Below are positions 31,201 through 42,925 of a stretch of 64,000 nucleotides of DNA, in pieces. Source of the DNA: Isoetes taiwanensis (lineage: Eukaryota > Streptophyta > Lycopodiopsida > Isoetales > Isoetaceae); NCBI GenBank assembly GCA_021234155.1, contig JAJEKV010000014.1, positions 5,535,563-5,599,562 on the forward strand, given 5' to 3'. The notes beneath the pieces are model-generated. The model saw nothing but the letters and a program-made list of their open reading frames with translations, did not search any database and was not told the origin of the DNA. Numbering within the stretch: the stretch's first letter is position 1; each line of letters opens with the position of its first letter. Both the position numbers and the translations under genes were made by a program.

Positions 31201-31626
31201 AAAAACTTGGAATCCTCAAAAAGCAACGTAAGAAGGTACTTCATAATGCAATGCAAAATTGTTTCATCTCTATGCATGCATGCTATTTATGACTTTGATT
31301 TGAAAGACCATTAATTGAAAAGCATTACACTCTTATAAAAAATTCATGCATCCATTTGTCATCTTTGCTCCTGTAGTAGCACCTGTAGTAGCAGTGGAGA
31401 TAAGCAAAACATGCTGCGATGTCTTCCTGCAAATACAAAGTTCTTCTTTCGCTAAGTTTACGGGCATCTATGTAGCACAATGCTTCGTAATGGGGTATAT
31501 AGTATCTTCATGCAGAGGTACAGGATGGCTCTACTGTCATTTATGAAATAATTGTGCACACATAAATTGTTCCCTGATAAGGCCTACCTTAAATTGAACT
31601 TAGTAACAAAACGCAGATATGGCAAT
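28267..31626. other. Intergenic, no gene recognised
   Basis: AT-rich. The short (AGAAT)n remnant on the minus strand is at 29793-29811. Short open frames have no recognisable content. Possible host introns cannot be excluded. Confidence 0.35.

Positions 31627-31722
<96 letters not shown>
31627..31722. repeat. (GATA)24 microsatellite
   Basis: Uninterrupted GATA repeat of about 96 bp. Confidence 0.97.
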
Positions 31723-32048
31723 TGGCACTGTGGCAATGTAATTCTTTTGTTTTAAAGTCAACATAGTGCACATACATTTACTGTTTGCATTTCTTCACTC
31801 TGGACTATGGGGAGATTACAGACCAATTGTTTCCATAATTTTATCATAGATTGCTGTGCAGTTGATAACTATCACTTCACTTTGTGCATCATATTTTCAA
31901 GCTAATTATAGTGACTTCCATATGTTCATATATTTCATAAATGATTAGATGCAGGAGTTGATTCTATGATCAAATCTCATTAAGGCATTTGGTTATTTGT
32001 AGGACCCACAATTCACCTTAATTAACATTTACCAATTAACATGGCCAG

Positions 32049-33641
32049 GCAGTTTGATCTCTGCAATAAAACTCTCTGCACTGGCAATGATATTATTCTT
32101 CTACTCAGGCATAATCAACAAGGTTCACGGCAAGATTCGTTGGAACAGGACCGCAGGGTAAGTTGGCTTAGTTATGTGGATCTCTTAACAGAGCACAATG
32201 CTATACCGGCTTACTTCATCAATTCAAACTGAACTGAGCATATATCATGTGTTGATATACCATTATATGTGTAACAGGCTAATTATTTGAGCATTCCCTC
32301 CTTCGCTTTCCATCATTTTCTGCCGCTTCAAAAATTCCTTCTCATCTGTGACTAGCAGCACTAAAGCTTCATCGACCAAAGCAGCTTCAGACGCACACCT
32401 CATCAAGCAGCGAACAGGTGATTCCTTAACATTTTTTTTGGAGATCTCTGATTTTTGTATGTCCGCTTGCAGACTGCCTCAATCCCTTGCAATAACACTT
32501 CCAATAACATTAGGGTTAGAAACTTAGTTGCTTCAGCTTGATTTTCCTGCAGTGAACATGCATGGGCTGGATTTGAACAGTGCCGCGTGAATCGATTGTG
32601 TAGCCTTCCACTTTTAAATGTGAAGGCTACATGTCTTCTCTCTTTTATTGTAGTTTCGGTGTCTGAAACATGATTTTGTTGCTTGCTTGCAGTCATTAGA
32701 GCCCATATAGCAATGTTCTGGAGCTTCAGCAGGCTAGAGCCTCAGGTAAAATGCTTTTTACAACCACATTATCTGGTGTTGCATTGTCACAACACTAAGT
32801 CTGTCTATGAAAATTTACTGGGCAGATTTTATGGGCCTTTTCACTTTGTATTTTCTTGATTAGGAATCTGAGAATTTATTTTTATGCTGCCTTACTGCTT
32901 TTTTTTTTTTATAAGTAGAGATCTTGCCATTTTTTTAGCATCATAACCATAAACATAAAGGGCATTTACCATGTTTATTTTAGAGACTAAAATTTATGAC
33001 ATGCTGGAAATAGTTTCAATTCTGAGTATTTTAGTTCTTCTCATGTATCTTATGCAGACAAAGTTCTTTATGCTTTTGTGACTATCCAGCATTCTCTGAT
33101 TGTTTACATACAACATGCATATACAACGATGTAGGTATTTTAACTAGACATCATAGTTAAGATGTACCAATAACCAGAATTTAAAAAATCATTGTTTAAT
33201 AACCAGAATTTAATCAGAATTGTTACTATGTGTCAATAACCAGACTTCATGATTTCCCTTCTTGCATTTGATTTTCTATGTTATCCATCTTTCATTAGGG
33301 CTGTGACTGTTGGTAAACTAGCTCTACAACATGTTCCTTGCCCATGGCTGGATAAAATTTCATGTGACCGATAGATATTCTCTTGCCCATGTAAAATCTT
33401 AATATTCCAATGAATTCTATTCTCTTGCCTGCTGCTGGATAGAACTTAATTTGTGAATAGTAATTGAATGGAGCTCTATAGGAATTCGTTAGCTTATATA
33501 ATTTTGTTGGTTAAGTGGATTTTTTCCTCTTATTTTTTATTATTTTTTCCCTTTATCTATTACTGGGTTGGAACAATTTACCAGGTTGCTACTAGGCGAG
33601 GCCCTGATGATATGAGGACTGATATGAGGATAGTGACATAA
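32049..33641 (+). CDS. Candidate 3' part of a spliced gene (four exons), function unknown
   Basis: Four segments with GT-AG borders join in one frame and end in TAA: 32049-32157, 32359-32417, 32693-32745 and 33585-33641 (phases 2/2, 1/1, 2/0, 0). The joined text starts with a probable membrane helix (ISAIKLSALAMILFFYSGII), then KVHGKIRWNRTAG, a Lys/Ser/Ala stretch (TKASSTKAAS), VIRAHIAMFWSFSRLEPQ and a charged end (RRGPDDMRTDMRIVT). Four phase-matching junctions plus a terminal stop are unlikely by chance, but no family is recognised, and the 5' exons were not found. Small single-pass membrane protein is the inference. Confidence 0.4.
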
Positions 33642-35777
33642 CTCAGCTTTCAGGTGTCTTTTGTATCCCTTTGCATCCCGTTTCTTCATGAAAATAGAAT
33701 ACTTGGCCTCTGTTTCTTCCCAAATAGATAGCTTTTATCAAATCCATGTTCTTAGAAGATGATTGTCCTCTTTATTTCTTATGATTTATCAAATGTCATT
33801 TTATTTGGACATATCCACCACTGTATTTCAAAGTCCCAAATGAAGGCTATAAAATGTCGTTTCACCGTTGTATTACAAAGTTTTAAAGTGAAAGCTATAA
33901 AATAGTCAACTCTTTACTATTTTTATTAGGCTATATTCTAGACATGCGCTGAAATTATTGCTTGAATTGCAGGAAACAGAACTCCTTGGACAAATTGTTT
34001 TGCTTTGTTTATTCTCAGTATGTTTGAAGGTAACGCTGCTTTACTATAAGACAAAATCCCATTGATTGGTCCAGTAAGTAGACATATGATATATTTTGGT
34101 GCTTAAAGTATATGTGCCTTTTTAAGTTCTCTGTCTATGGCACCAGCCTCATGGAGATGGATCTGAACGCTGGACCATGGCAAACAAATGTTTTTTTCTT
34201 CAGCTTGGTAAAAGCTCTTCAAGAAGACTTTAATTTGTATTCCATTAGGAATGTGGTCTATTTTCTTCTTTATGTAGGCATCTTTATACATTCCATCTCC
34301 AGTAGGAAACATGTAATGATGTTCAATGCAATGGCGCAAATGATAATGCATTCGGAAAGAAGATTTTGGGTTGTCTACTTTCAAATCGATCATCGTCAAT
34401 GTAGGTGCATTTGTAACAACACATTGAATAGTTCCGAAAGCTTCGTTGTTGGGACCGTAAGTGGTGCTGCACATTAGGCCATTGGATATGGAACACTTAA
34501 TTGCTTGAAAATACAAGCAATGATTTGCTATGATGTAAATTAAAAGTTATTTATTGTTCTTATTTAAAAGTTTTAAGTCCTAATGGTATACTTTTATCTA
34601 TCAAGTATCACGAAAAGTTGTCGGTTAAGAATCTGTGTCCAGCAGTGATTTTAAACTCAAAATGTATTATATGCACCAAAATTTTAAAATTTATGGTTAT
34701 TATTTCTGACATGATTCTAAGATCATCTTTCCTTTTTATCAATTACGAACAATAAGTTTGTAGATTTTTAGCCATCTCATAAGCATGCTTATTTTATTTC
34801 GAGCATTAGAGGGAAGGTGCATATTCCTTTCACTTTTAATATTTATATAGATGGAAATCTCCAATTAAATACCTTCTGTCTTTTTAACCAATCCTTTACA
34901 ATCTTACAAAATCCTTGCTTCTTGACGTAAAAATTCATCTATCCATTCATCCAACAATGGCAAATGATTCTAACTCCAAATGCATAGAGTTACCAATTTC
35001 ATACACCCATATGAGTTCGGTGGTGAATTAAAATATTCTAGCTTACTTCTCGCCTTCCTACATACTTAGTGGACAACTTCTATAGCCCCCTATTGTCAAT
35101 TTTGAAATAATTTTTTTCAACTTACATACCTAGGTGACTTTGATCAACATTGACAAGCGGCTTCAACTTCACATACTTATATTGTGAATATAATTTCATG
35201 CATGACAATGCGACGTAACATAAATATCATCTCATAGGACCATCACTTTAGAATTATGAAGAGTCTATCCATGCATAGTTTTTTAGGGTTTCTTTGTCTC
35301 ACACTTTTCTTAACGACGAAACTGAAATGATGATTCATAATTTTGGTCTTCACTACTAGACCATGTCCTTGCATAATTCATATCATACAAACTTCTTCAC
35401 GACCTATGTTATCTTAGACAATCACGTTTTAACACCACATAATATGCCTTGCAACATGGAAATAGTTGTAGCCATATTGAGAACAAGTACATGTTTATAA
35501 AAATCCATTGACTGCTAAGGAGTATACTGATTGTTGCATTCAAGAGTGTCAGTTTATACTTCTATTTCATTTGCTTCTTCTACATCCTGTAGGGCTCAAG
35601 GTCACATTAAGTTGAAGATTCCTATATGAAAATTTTATCCAATCTAGCAAAATTAAATTCATCTCACCATTAATCATCTCATACAAGTTGTAGATCGATC
35701 TCCAACCATGAAAATAATTGCAACATTTTCTAGCCAACAACCAAACAACTACCCCTCCCCTTCAAATCGCTACTATA
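33642..35777. other. Intergenic, no gene recognised
   Basis: AT-rich. A pair of overlapping open frames on opposite strands near 34103-34516 has no recognisable family. The right end (up to 35805) should be the 3' part of a Helitron-like element. Confidence 0.35.
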
Positions 35778-35805
35778 GCCCGGCAACGCCGGGCACCATA
35801 ACTAG
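35778..35805 (+). mobile_element. Helitron-like 3' terminus
   Basis: GC-rich hairpin GCCCGGC-AAC-GCCGGGC (35778-35794), a short AT-rich spacer, then CTAG ending at 35805 and followed by T. This matches the Helitron 3' rule (hairpin 10-12 bp before CTRR, insertion between A and T). The 5' TC end was not located, so the element's length is unknown. Confidence 0.55.
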
Positions 35806-35844
35806 TCTTCTCATAATTTCTAATCTGAATCCTTATATGTACTC

Positions 35845-36034
35845 TTTGATCACTGGTTGCTTAATCATGCCCTGTTGTGCATTTCTTGCTCTGATAGATT
35901 GCTTCAGCCACAGATAAATTTGAGAATTGGCTATGGATTAAGAGGTTTTGTTGGATTAATATTTTTTCCTGGTGTTTTATTTCAGTGGTTCCAAAAGTTC
36001 ACAGGTTCTAAGGCCTTTTACATGCAAGAAATGA
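35845..36034 (+). repeat. Dispersed direct repeat, copy 2
   Basis: See 27209-27398. In this copy the frame after the acceptor-like TTTCAG stays open 43 codons (WFQKFTGSKAFYMQEMRDFY...) to a TGA at ~36110, so it may be a terminal exon or its relic. Confidence 0.8.
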
Positions 36035-36452
36035 GAGATTTCTATGGCGCATTCCTTTGCTTTTGCAGTTTGCCTAAATTCAGGGAACTTAGAGATAGAT
36101 TTCTTGTATGATTTCTGGCATTGGGAAGCACAACTGAGGACAATTGTCTTTTACCATGACTTGAAACTTGTGAATCCGCAGTCGTTGATTGGTGAGGCTT
36201 TTTAAGGCGCGGCCATAAGAGCCATAAAAGGGTAAAAGAGCTATATAAGGAGCAAGCTTTATATGCCAAACGCCTTTTCGAAAGGTGGATTCATATCAGA
36301 TTGCATGCATTTTGGATTTATTGTATGAATGGTTGTCATCCTACTGCCTGACAGAGTCTTCTAGCGGAAGCAATGTTGCAGGTTTGTAGGTTATATTAAA
36401 TAGAGTTTTCTAGAAATAAAGTGGAAGAGTTAGATATTAAAAAGCTGATTTT
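36035..36452. other. Intergenic, nothing recognised
   Basis: Contains the short open tail of the repeat above and otherwise AT-rich DNA. Confidence 0.35.
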
Positions 36453-37043
36453 CTGCAATTCTGGAAAACATTTATGGAAGCATAAAGCCTAAGATGAAGA
36501 CACAGAATTGCATAGAATTCTGGCTATCCATAGAACTAAGACTGGGGCCGGATCTATTCTAGATTTTCTACGGTTACATCTCCCTTTAAAGTTCAAACAC
36601 ACCACAAAAATATCAGAGGTGGCTGTAATCCAAGGCAGTGGCCGAAATTACAACCTAAACATGGATCCATCCGCTCCAAACTGCAAAAGGCTTTTCACAT
36701 TTTAGAGAAGCGGAATCGTTTCTGAGGAATCACAAGAAGTGATAAAGGAAGAAGATAGACCTGAAAAAGAAGAGATAGGGCAGACATATTTGCCACCGGA
36801 CTCTAAAAACCTCTTGCTGAATCGTGGGATGCATGTGGGGTTCTTGGCATCCTCACATAGCCGAAAAAAGAAAGTTTCCAGCCTCCATCTAGATCATTAG
36901 ACTGGTGTCGAAATGCAGAGATAATCTAGCAAAGCATGCATCCTCGGAAGACACGTCCCCATTCAAAACCATAGAAAGAAGCTTTTCCGACTTTTGGAAA
37001 TCGGAAAATTTTTCTTATCTCTGAAAACCCCAAAACCTTAGGA
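36453..37043 (+). repeat. Long direct repeat, copy 1 (~575 bp)
   Basis: Nearly identical to 40247-40848 (offset ~3.81 kb), from TTTATGGAAGCATAAAGCCT to CCCCAAAACCTTAGGA. Copy 1 lacks a ~20-bp segment present in copy 2 after CAATTCTGGAAAACA and differs by a few substitutions and indels. No long ORF or terminal repeats. May be a solo repeat of a transposon or a recent duplication. Confidence 0.9.
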
Positions 37044-40000
37044 GTAGTCTATATGGTGTGGTCATATGTGTATGCTAGGTTGTGTAAAGCTCAGGAGGTG
37101 TGCTCACATGCGTCCCTGTGTGGCATTTGGAGGATATGAGTAGGTAAAAAATGTCATTTGCACATATTGTAGTAAATGTAAGTTTTAAAATGTATAGCAA
37201 ATCTCAATGCAAAATTAGGCAATTGTTTCAAGAAGGGCATAATACAATCAAATGCCATTATGTACTTGGAGCTAGTGCTCCAGAAATGAAAAATCGAAGG
37301 AAAAAAGGATGAAGGTGATCCAAATGGGGATGCAATACTTTTGCATCATCATTTCAATGCCCTTTAGCCTATAATCTATTCTAATTAGGTGCTTCTTGAA
37401 GTAATTATTTTACTGCCTTTTTAGGTAGGTATTTTGATGATTTCTTTAGAGAGCAGATACGACTGGAGCATGTAAGTTTGACCTCAATGCCAGTACGCAT
37501 TATGCATGAGACCCGCTAGAAGTTCAAGATTACATCATTTGGTGTCACGATTAGGGGAGTGTACATGGAAGTAGTAAATCAATAGTTTTTGCTTTGTTAA
37601 GTCGCTTAGCTTTTAAGAGCGGCTAGGAACAAGGATTAGAATGTTTGGTGTTACGGTTAGGAGGATGTACACAAAGGTAGTAAATCAATGGTTTTACTTT
37701 GCACATTAACGTAGCTTTTAAAAGGTGCAAAGTAATTTGAATACGCAAGAACTATATTTATATTTATTCTTCTCTAATTTCAAACATTGAAGGAAATAGG
37801 ATTTGTTAAACAGAAGACCGAATCATATTAATCCAAAATATAGAAACCAATGTAAACAGAAATAATTTGCAGTAACATGTAACAGAACGTATAACATATG
37901 TAGCACTTGGAGCTTCCTCATATCAGAAAAAATGAATCACGTTCAATGTTTATCAGAGTTTCTATACAATAGATTTGTTGAGCAGATCCTATAATACAAT
38001 AGATTGATGTCGAAAAGATCCCTTCAATGCATATCCATTCGTACTACATATCTGATGAAGCATTATGATAGCAGCCAGCATAATGTGTACCTCTGAAATT
38101 TTGTCCTCTGTCAAGAGATTCATATAGAAGATAAAGAGCATGGGGGAAGAACTGTATCTGACATATTATGCAACAAACAAAACACATTCAATGGTCTCAA
38201 ACCTGTATTTTAATTAACCTCAATATAGAAACAATACAAAGACTCACCTGACCATTGTCATCATCATGATCAGAGAACTGCAACGGTCACCAGTTCTGCC
38301 ACATGTCTTGTTGCAAGATAATCTAAATCATCTCCTGCCAGAGTTTAAAGCAGGATCAGTGGGGCAGCCAATCCAAGGGAACAACCAATAAACTTGGCTT
38401 ATCTTCATGGCCTAATAGATGCATGTACAAAATAATGGGGATATGATAATGGGAAAATTTTGTACTATCGCACCTCACATTTTAGAATGCACTAATTGAG
38501 GGCAATTGTATGTTCATAAATTGAACAGATTGATGCAGGTGAGTATAGACAGATAGTGGATGTAAGATAATAAATTCGAACATCATATTATATAAGCAAC
38601 CATTTACCTTTCTTGGGCCCTTACTGGCCATTTACCCAACTGTTCAACTATATAAATAATCCAAACCATCCTAGAAAAGAGTACGTTTGATGTATGGTTT
38701 CACTCTGATCTCTGATGTTGTTGGATATGACAGAGCTGCAATTTAAGGAAGAGTTCAAGCTACTTAACAGATGCACTGCGTATAATATGAACCATAGCCC
38801 ACGGTGATTAGAAACATACGTAGAAAGCATGCTACCAACGACATCTTCATTGTTGGCATGCTATTATAGCTGAGTCACTGCAAAGTATCAAAGCCATGAT
38901 ATAGTACTAATGCAGATAATCATCAGCTCTTTAGGTAGCCATCTTTATTGTTGGCATGCTGTTATAGCTCAATCACAGCATGTCAAGCAAATCATCATGA
39001 GATCTTTAGGTAGTCAACTTTTGCCTCCAAAAGCAACAACAGTCCAAAGCAACTCTATATACAAATCATAAAATTGTGCATAAGAATACCCAAACTGTGT
39101 CTGGCATTGTATCATGATGAACTGCATCCACAACATTGGATTGGCCGAAGTCCTCCAACAGAAAGTACAAAAATATGAGGAACCAATTAGGCCCATCCCC
39201 AATGCCTTGCAAGAATTTCAGTTCTATCTCAGGCTTGTGTCAAGGGCATGCTCAAATTATGTCGGGCCAAAATTATATGCTATGAAAGACATAAAATGCA
39301 CGCATGTCCACAATGACCATTACATTATTTTACTTATAGAGCCAAGTAATATATTGCAATTGCAAGTATAAAGAAGGCACAAACATATAAAGAAGGCATA
39401 AAGCACGAACGTACATACCCTTTAAGACATAGCAGATCTTCACTCTGAAGCCATATTTGTAAAGATCGTAGCACTTGAAGATAAGGAGACAACTGCTCCC
39501 CAGAATCATCCCCGGATGTGCAACCACAATATTTGAAAACCTATAAGCAATTACATGACATGAAGCAACCATGGTTTCCTGATTTTACAATAGAGCATAA
39601 AAGTTACAAAAAAAACTTACCAGGTAGCTTATGATTAAAGAGCAGACCCTGCCAGTTAGGTATAATCAGACTTTAGAAATGTTTATTTTAGTTGTGGCAG
39701 CTGATGCTCTACATGATTCATAGAGATGATCTTGCACTACCACATTTTCTAAAGGAATGAACCATAGACATTATCCCATTCATCATAGCATAAGATAAAT
39801 TTGATGAACATGCAACATAAGCTAGAGCAGAGCTTATCAAAAGTACAAAGGAATTGCTTACATATCAATAGAATCTAATGCTTTAACAATTCCACCATGC
39901 AAAAATGGTGCAAATATCATTTATACCATCGGCATGTAACTGCAAAAATGATTCAAATATTAGTTAAACCAACTTCAAAGTAACATTCTAGAGTCTCTAA

Positions 40001-40246
40001 AATGGATCTAATTCATAACAAAATAAATACACCAGATTTGCACTAAAAATATAAGGCCCAACTCTTTTCTATCAACACAAAAGTAGAGAACGGGAAACAA
40101 AATTGTGTTCTTTTGTGAATGCAAAACTGAACACATAAGCATCAAGTAATTATATTTGCAATTATTCCAAATATGAGTTGCCACCAAGCAAGCTTGGATT
40201 CCAAAAAAACCCGTTCTGCTGCAAAATTGATTTTTGCAATCAATCT
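37044..40246. other. Intergenic, with weak minus-strand exon candidates
   Basis: On the minus strand 39540-39419 has an acceptor-like CTTATAG, an open frame of protein-like text (SGEQLSPYLQVLRSLQIWLQ) and a GTATGT donor; another open piece (QFGYSYAQFYDLYIELLWTV) ends in TGA near 39014. Their phases do not join directly, so no gene model is proposed. Two GGCATGCTRTTATAGCT-like repeats are at ~38857 and ~38957. Confidence 0.25.
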
Positions 40247-40848
40247 CCAATTCTGGAAAACAACAGAGATCAATCTTAAAAATTTATGGAAGCATAAAGC
40301 CTAAGATGAAGACACAGAATTGCATAGAATTCTGGCTATCCATAGAACTAAGAGTGGGGCCGGATCTATTCTAGATTTTCTACGGTTACATCTCCCTTTA
40401 AAGTTCAAACACCACAAAAATATCAGAGGTGGCTGTAATCCAAGGCAGTGGCCGAAATTACAACCTAAACATGGATCCATCCGCTCCAAACTGCAAAAGG
40501 CTTTTCACAATTTAGAGAAGCGGAATCGTTTCTGAGGAATCGCAAGAAGTGATAAAAAGGAAGAAGATAGACCTGAAAAAGAAGAGATAGGGCAGACATA
40601 TTTGCCACCGGACTCTAAAAACCTCTTGCTGAATCGTGGGATGCATGTGGGGTTCTTGGCATCCTCATATAGCCGAAAAAAGAAAATTTCCAGCCTCCAT
40701 CTAGATCATTAGACTGGTGTCGAAATGCAGAGATAATCTAGCAAAGCATGCATCCTTGGAAGACACATCCCCATTCAAAACCATAGAAAGAAGCTTTTCT
40801 AACTTTTGGAAATCGGAACTTATCTCTGAAAACCCCAAAACCTTAGGA
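40247..40848 (+). repeat. Long direct repeat, copy 2 (~600 bp)
   Basis: See 36453-37043. After CCTTAGGA this copy continues AAATTATCATAAG, where copy 1 has unrelated sequence, giving a sharp right boundary. Confidence 0.9.
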
Positions 40849-42167
40849 AATTATCATAAGAAAAAAATCAAAAAAGTTTTTCACTTGACGGAAAATCCGA
40901 ATTTAAACAATAGGATAACAAAAACATCTATGTCAAAAAATGCACAGTGTTGTTGTTCCACACCTCAGAAATATTATATGCTGAAATAAGAATGGGATAT
41001 ATTTGTCTTACCCTTAGCGCAAGAAGGTTTTTGCTGTCAAAGATGTAGATGCCGGAGATAAATTTCTTGTTTGTTTTCTCAAAGGCATGCCCAAACGTTT
41101 GAAAGAGACCAAAGTTGTATAGAAATTATCCAGCCTAGCAAAAGTCATGTCCTCTTACACATTAGGAACGATCTTAGCAATGTATAACAGACTTATTCTG
41201 ATGTGGACTGGCATTTTCAAATAATGAGGTTCTCAAATAACAATACTAATAGTTCGTATTTGCGCAGTCTACCTCTAGGGAGGCAAATGCTAGGAGAAAG
41301 ATGCCTCCTACGATTGATCTAACAGACTTTGATATGTTGTTCATTGAAGTTGGGTTGTCAAATATTTTGTGATGACTCAAGGCATCAGATGTTAGTTAGA
41401 TTATCTTTACCCAGGAATCTTATGGTATTTCTATGCCTAGAACGTATGACTTTGAGATTGCAGCTGTGAACCCAACAGATGTTTCATATAGAGGATTGTG
41501 ATGTAACAGTTGCACTGACAGCAAGTGCAGACGAAAATGCTTGATGGCAGTGATCAGATGACTTCATAACTATATTGGCTTACTATTTTATACTATTGGA
41601 GCTGATTTACTCTCTTATTTGTGCAAAAGTATCCCTTTCGTCTTTATTATTTATTTTAGTTTATTTATAGTGCTATATGAAATGACATATTTAGCATCAC
41701 CCTAAACCTGCACCCATAATACAGCTGGCATCAGAATTGTCCCGATAGTGTTTACTGTTTAACTGCACTGCTTCTTACTACATAGCAACAAGTTTAGTTA
41801 GAAATCAACTTTGAGATTCTATTTGGTAATGTCATGAACACATCTGATTCATAAATTGTAAGACCTTTACCAAGAAACTTATTGGATTTAAGATCTTTAC
41901 CAAGAAATTTACTAAGATCTTTACTGAATTTAAGATGGTAAGAGCAACTGTTCAAGAAATCTAAATATTTCCGAATTGGACGCTCCAAGACCTATTTAGT
42001 CATTGTTAGACAAAGTGTTGAGAACATACGATGCTATTACCTTATCCATTTTGCTTTATGTACTCCAATGATTCCATTAGAATGATGGATAAAAGCTAAC
42101 AATGTTGTTTAAGCTAAACGAATAAGGACAATTCTGCAATATAGAAATAAAGACTATATGTGCCCAA
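40849..42167. other. Intergenic, no gene recognised
   Basis: AT-rich; a local duplication of AAGATCTTTACCAAGAAA/TTACTAAGATCTTTACTGAATTTAAGAT is seen at ~41860-41940. Confidence 0.35.
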
Positions 42168-42314
42168 CTAGATCTAGTCGCTCCCACTATCTCCCCCCGA
42201 TTGGGGTTATTTTATAAATTAGTGGAAACCCTTCCGGGGTTCTAATATGGAAACCCTTCCGAATTTCCAAAACCCGGAAGGGTTTCCAAATTAGAACCCC
42301 GGAAGGGTTTCCAT
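42168..42314. repeat. Palindromic cluster of GGAAACCCTTCCGG motifs
   Basis: Two forward copies (42225, 42250) and two inverted copies (CCGGAAGGGTTTCC, ~42283 and ~42301) form one large hairpin with arms of ~40 bp, including pairing of GGGGTTCTAAT with ATTAGAACCCC. It starts with CAACTAGATCTAG; the complement of CAACTAGATCT recurs at ~45228-45238 beside the related cluster at 45003-45195. Confidence 0.9.
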
Positions 42315-42689
42315 AAAAATATTATAATTTTGGATTTCGATGTAACCACCGTTAATTAATGCTGACCTTAAATTTACAGACTTTAATTCATGGGCCTGTT
42401 TCGGAAGAGATTTTCTTTTCGAGAATGAGCTATGGCGGGATGCTGAAGATGCTTCTACTGAGGTAATTTTTAGCGAGTCTTGATTTTTCTCTAGCCTTGA
42501 TTTTTCTCTTACGATCATAGATCATAGATCATTCCTGCAGTATGGCGGTACCTCCATCTCCCGTATGCCCTAATCATTTAAAAATATGACCAAGATACTC
42601 ACCATAGCCTAAATGGTGCTTCCAAGTTAATGGTGGAAAGAGCGGAACCAAGCTTCGCCTACCCGTGCATGTCTACAAAGAATCTGAGA

Positions 42690-42925
42690 GATAGACGGTC
42701 TATGAAGAAGGTCGAACATGTCTATGAAGAACGGAATGGGAAAAGGCTGGAATAGGTCCGTCCCCTGAAGAATAGGCGAGAGAAATGTATGGGAAAGAAA
42801 GCGAAATGGGAAAAAGGCCGAATAGGTCTCGCTATGAAGAAAGGGCGAGAAAATATATGGAAAAGAAGTCGAATAGGAAAAAGGCCTAATAGGTTTGGCT
42901 ATGAAGAAAGGACGAGAGATGTATG
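42690..42925. repeat. Minisatellite, about three ~65-bp units
   Basis: Units share GGCGAGA(G/A)AAATGTATGG(G/A)AAAGAA, CGAA(A/T)(T/A)(G)GGAAAAAGGCC and (A)ATAGGT(C/T)(T)(C/G)GCTATGAAGAAAG. The minus strand is open through it, giving a low-complexity Phe/Ser/Pro-rich translation (43169-42627), probably not a real protein. Confidence 0.7.

Noticed and set aside
31589-31777. Minus-strand ORF with Ser-Ile-Tyr-Leu repeats
   Set aside because: Translation of the GATA microsatellite.
39419-39540. Exon of a minus-strand gene
   Set aside because: Splice-like borders and protein-like text, but no in-phase partner exon could be found, so no gene model is given.
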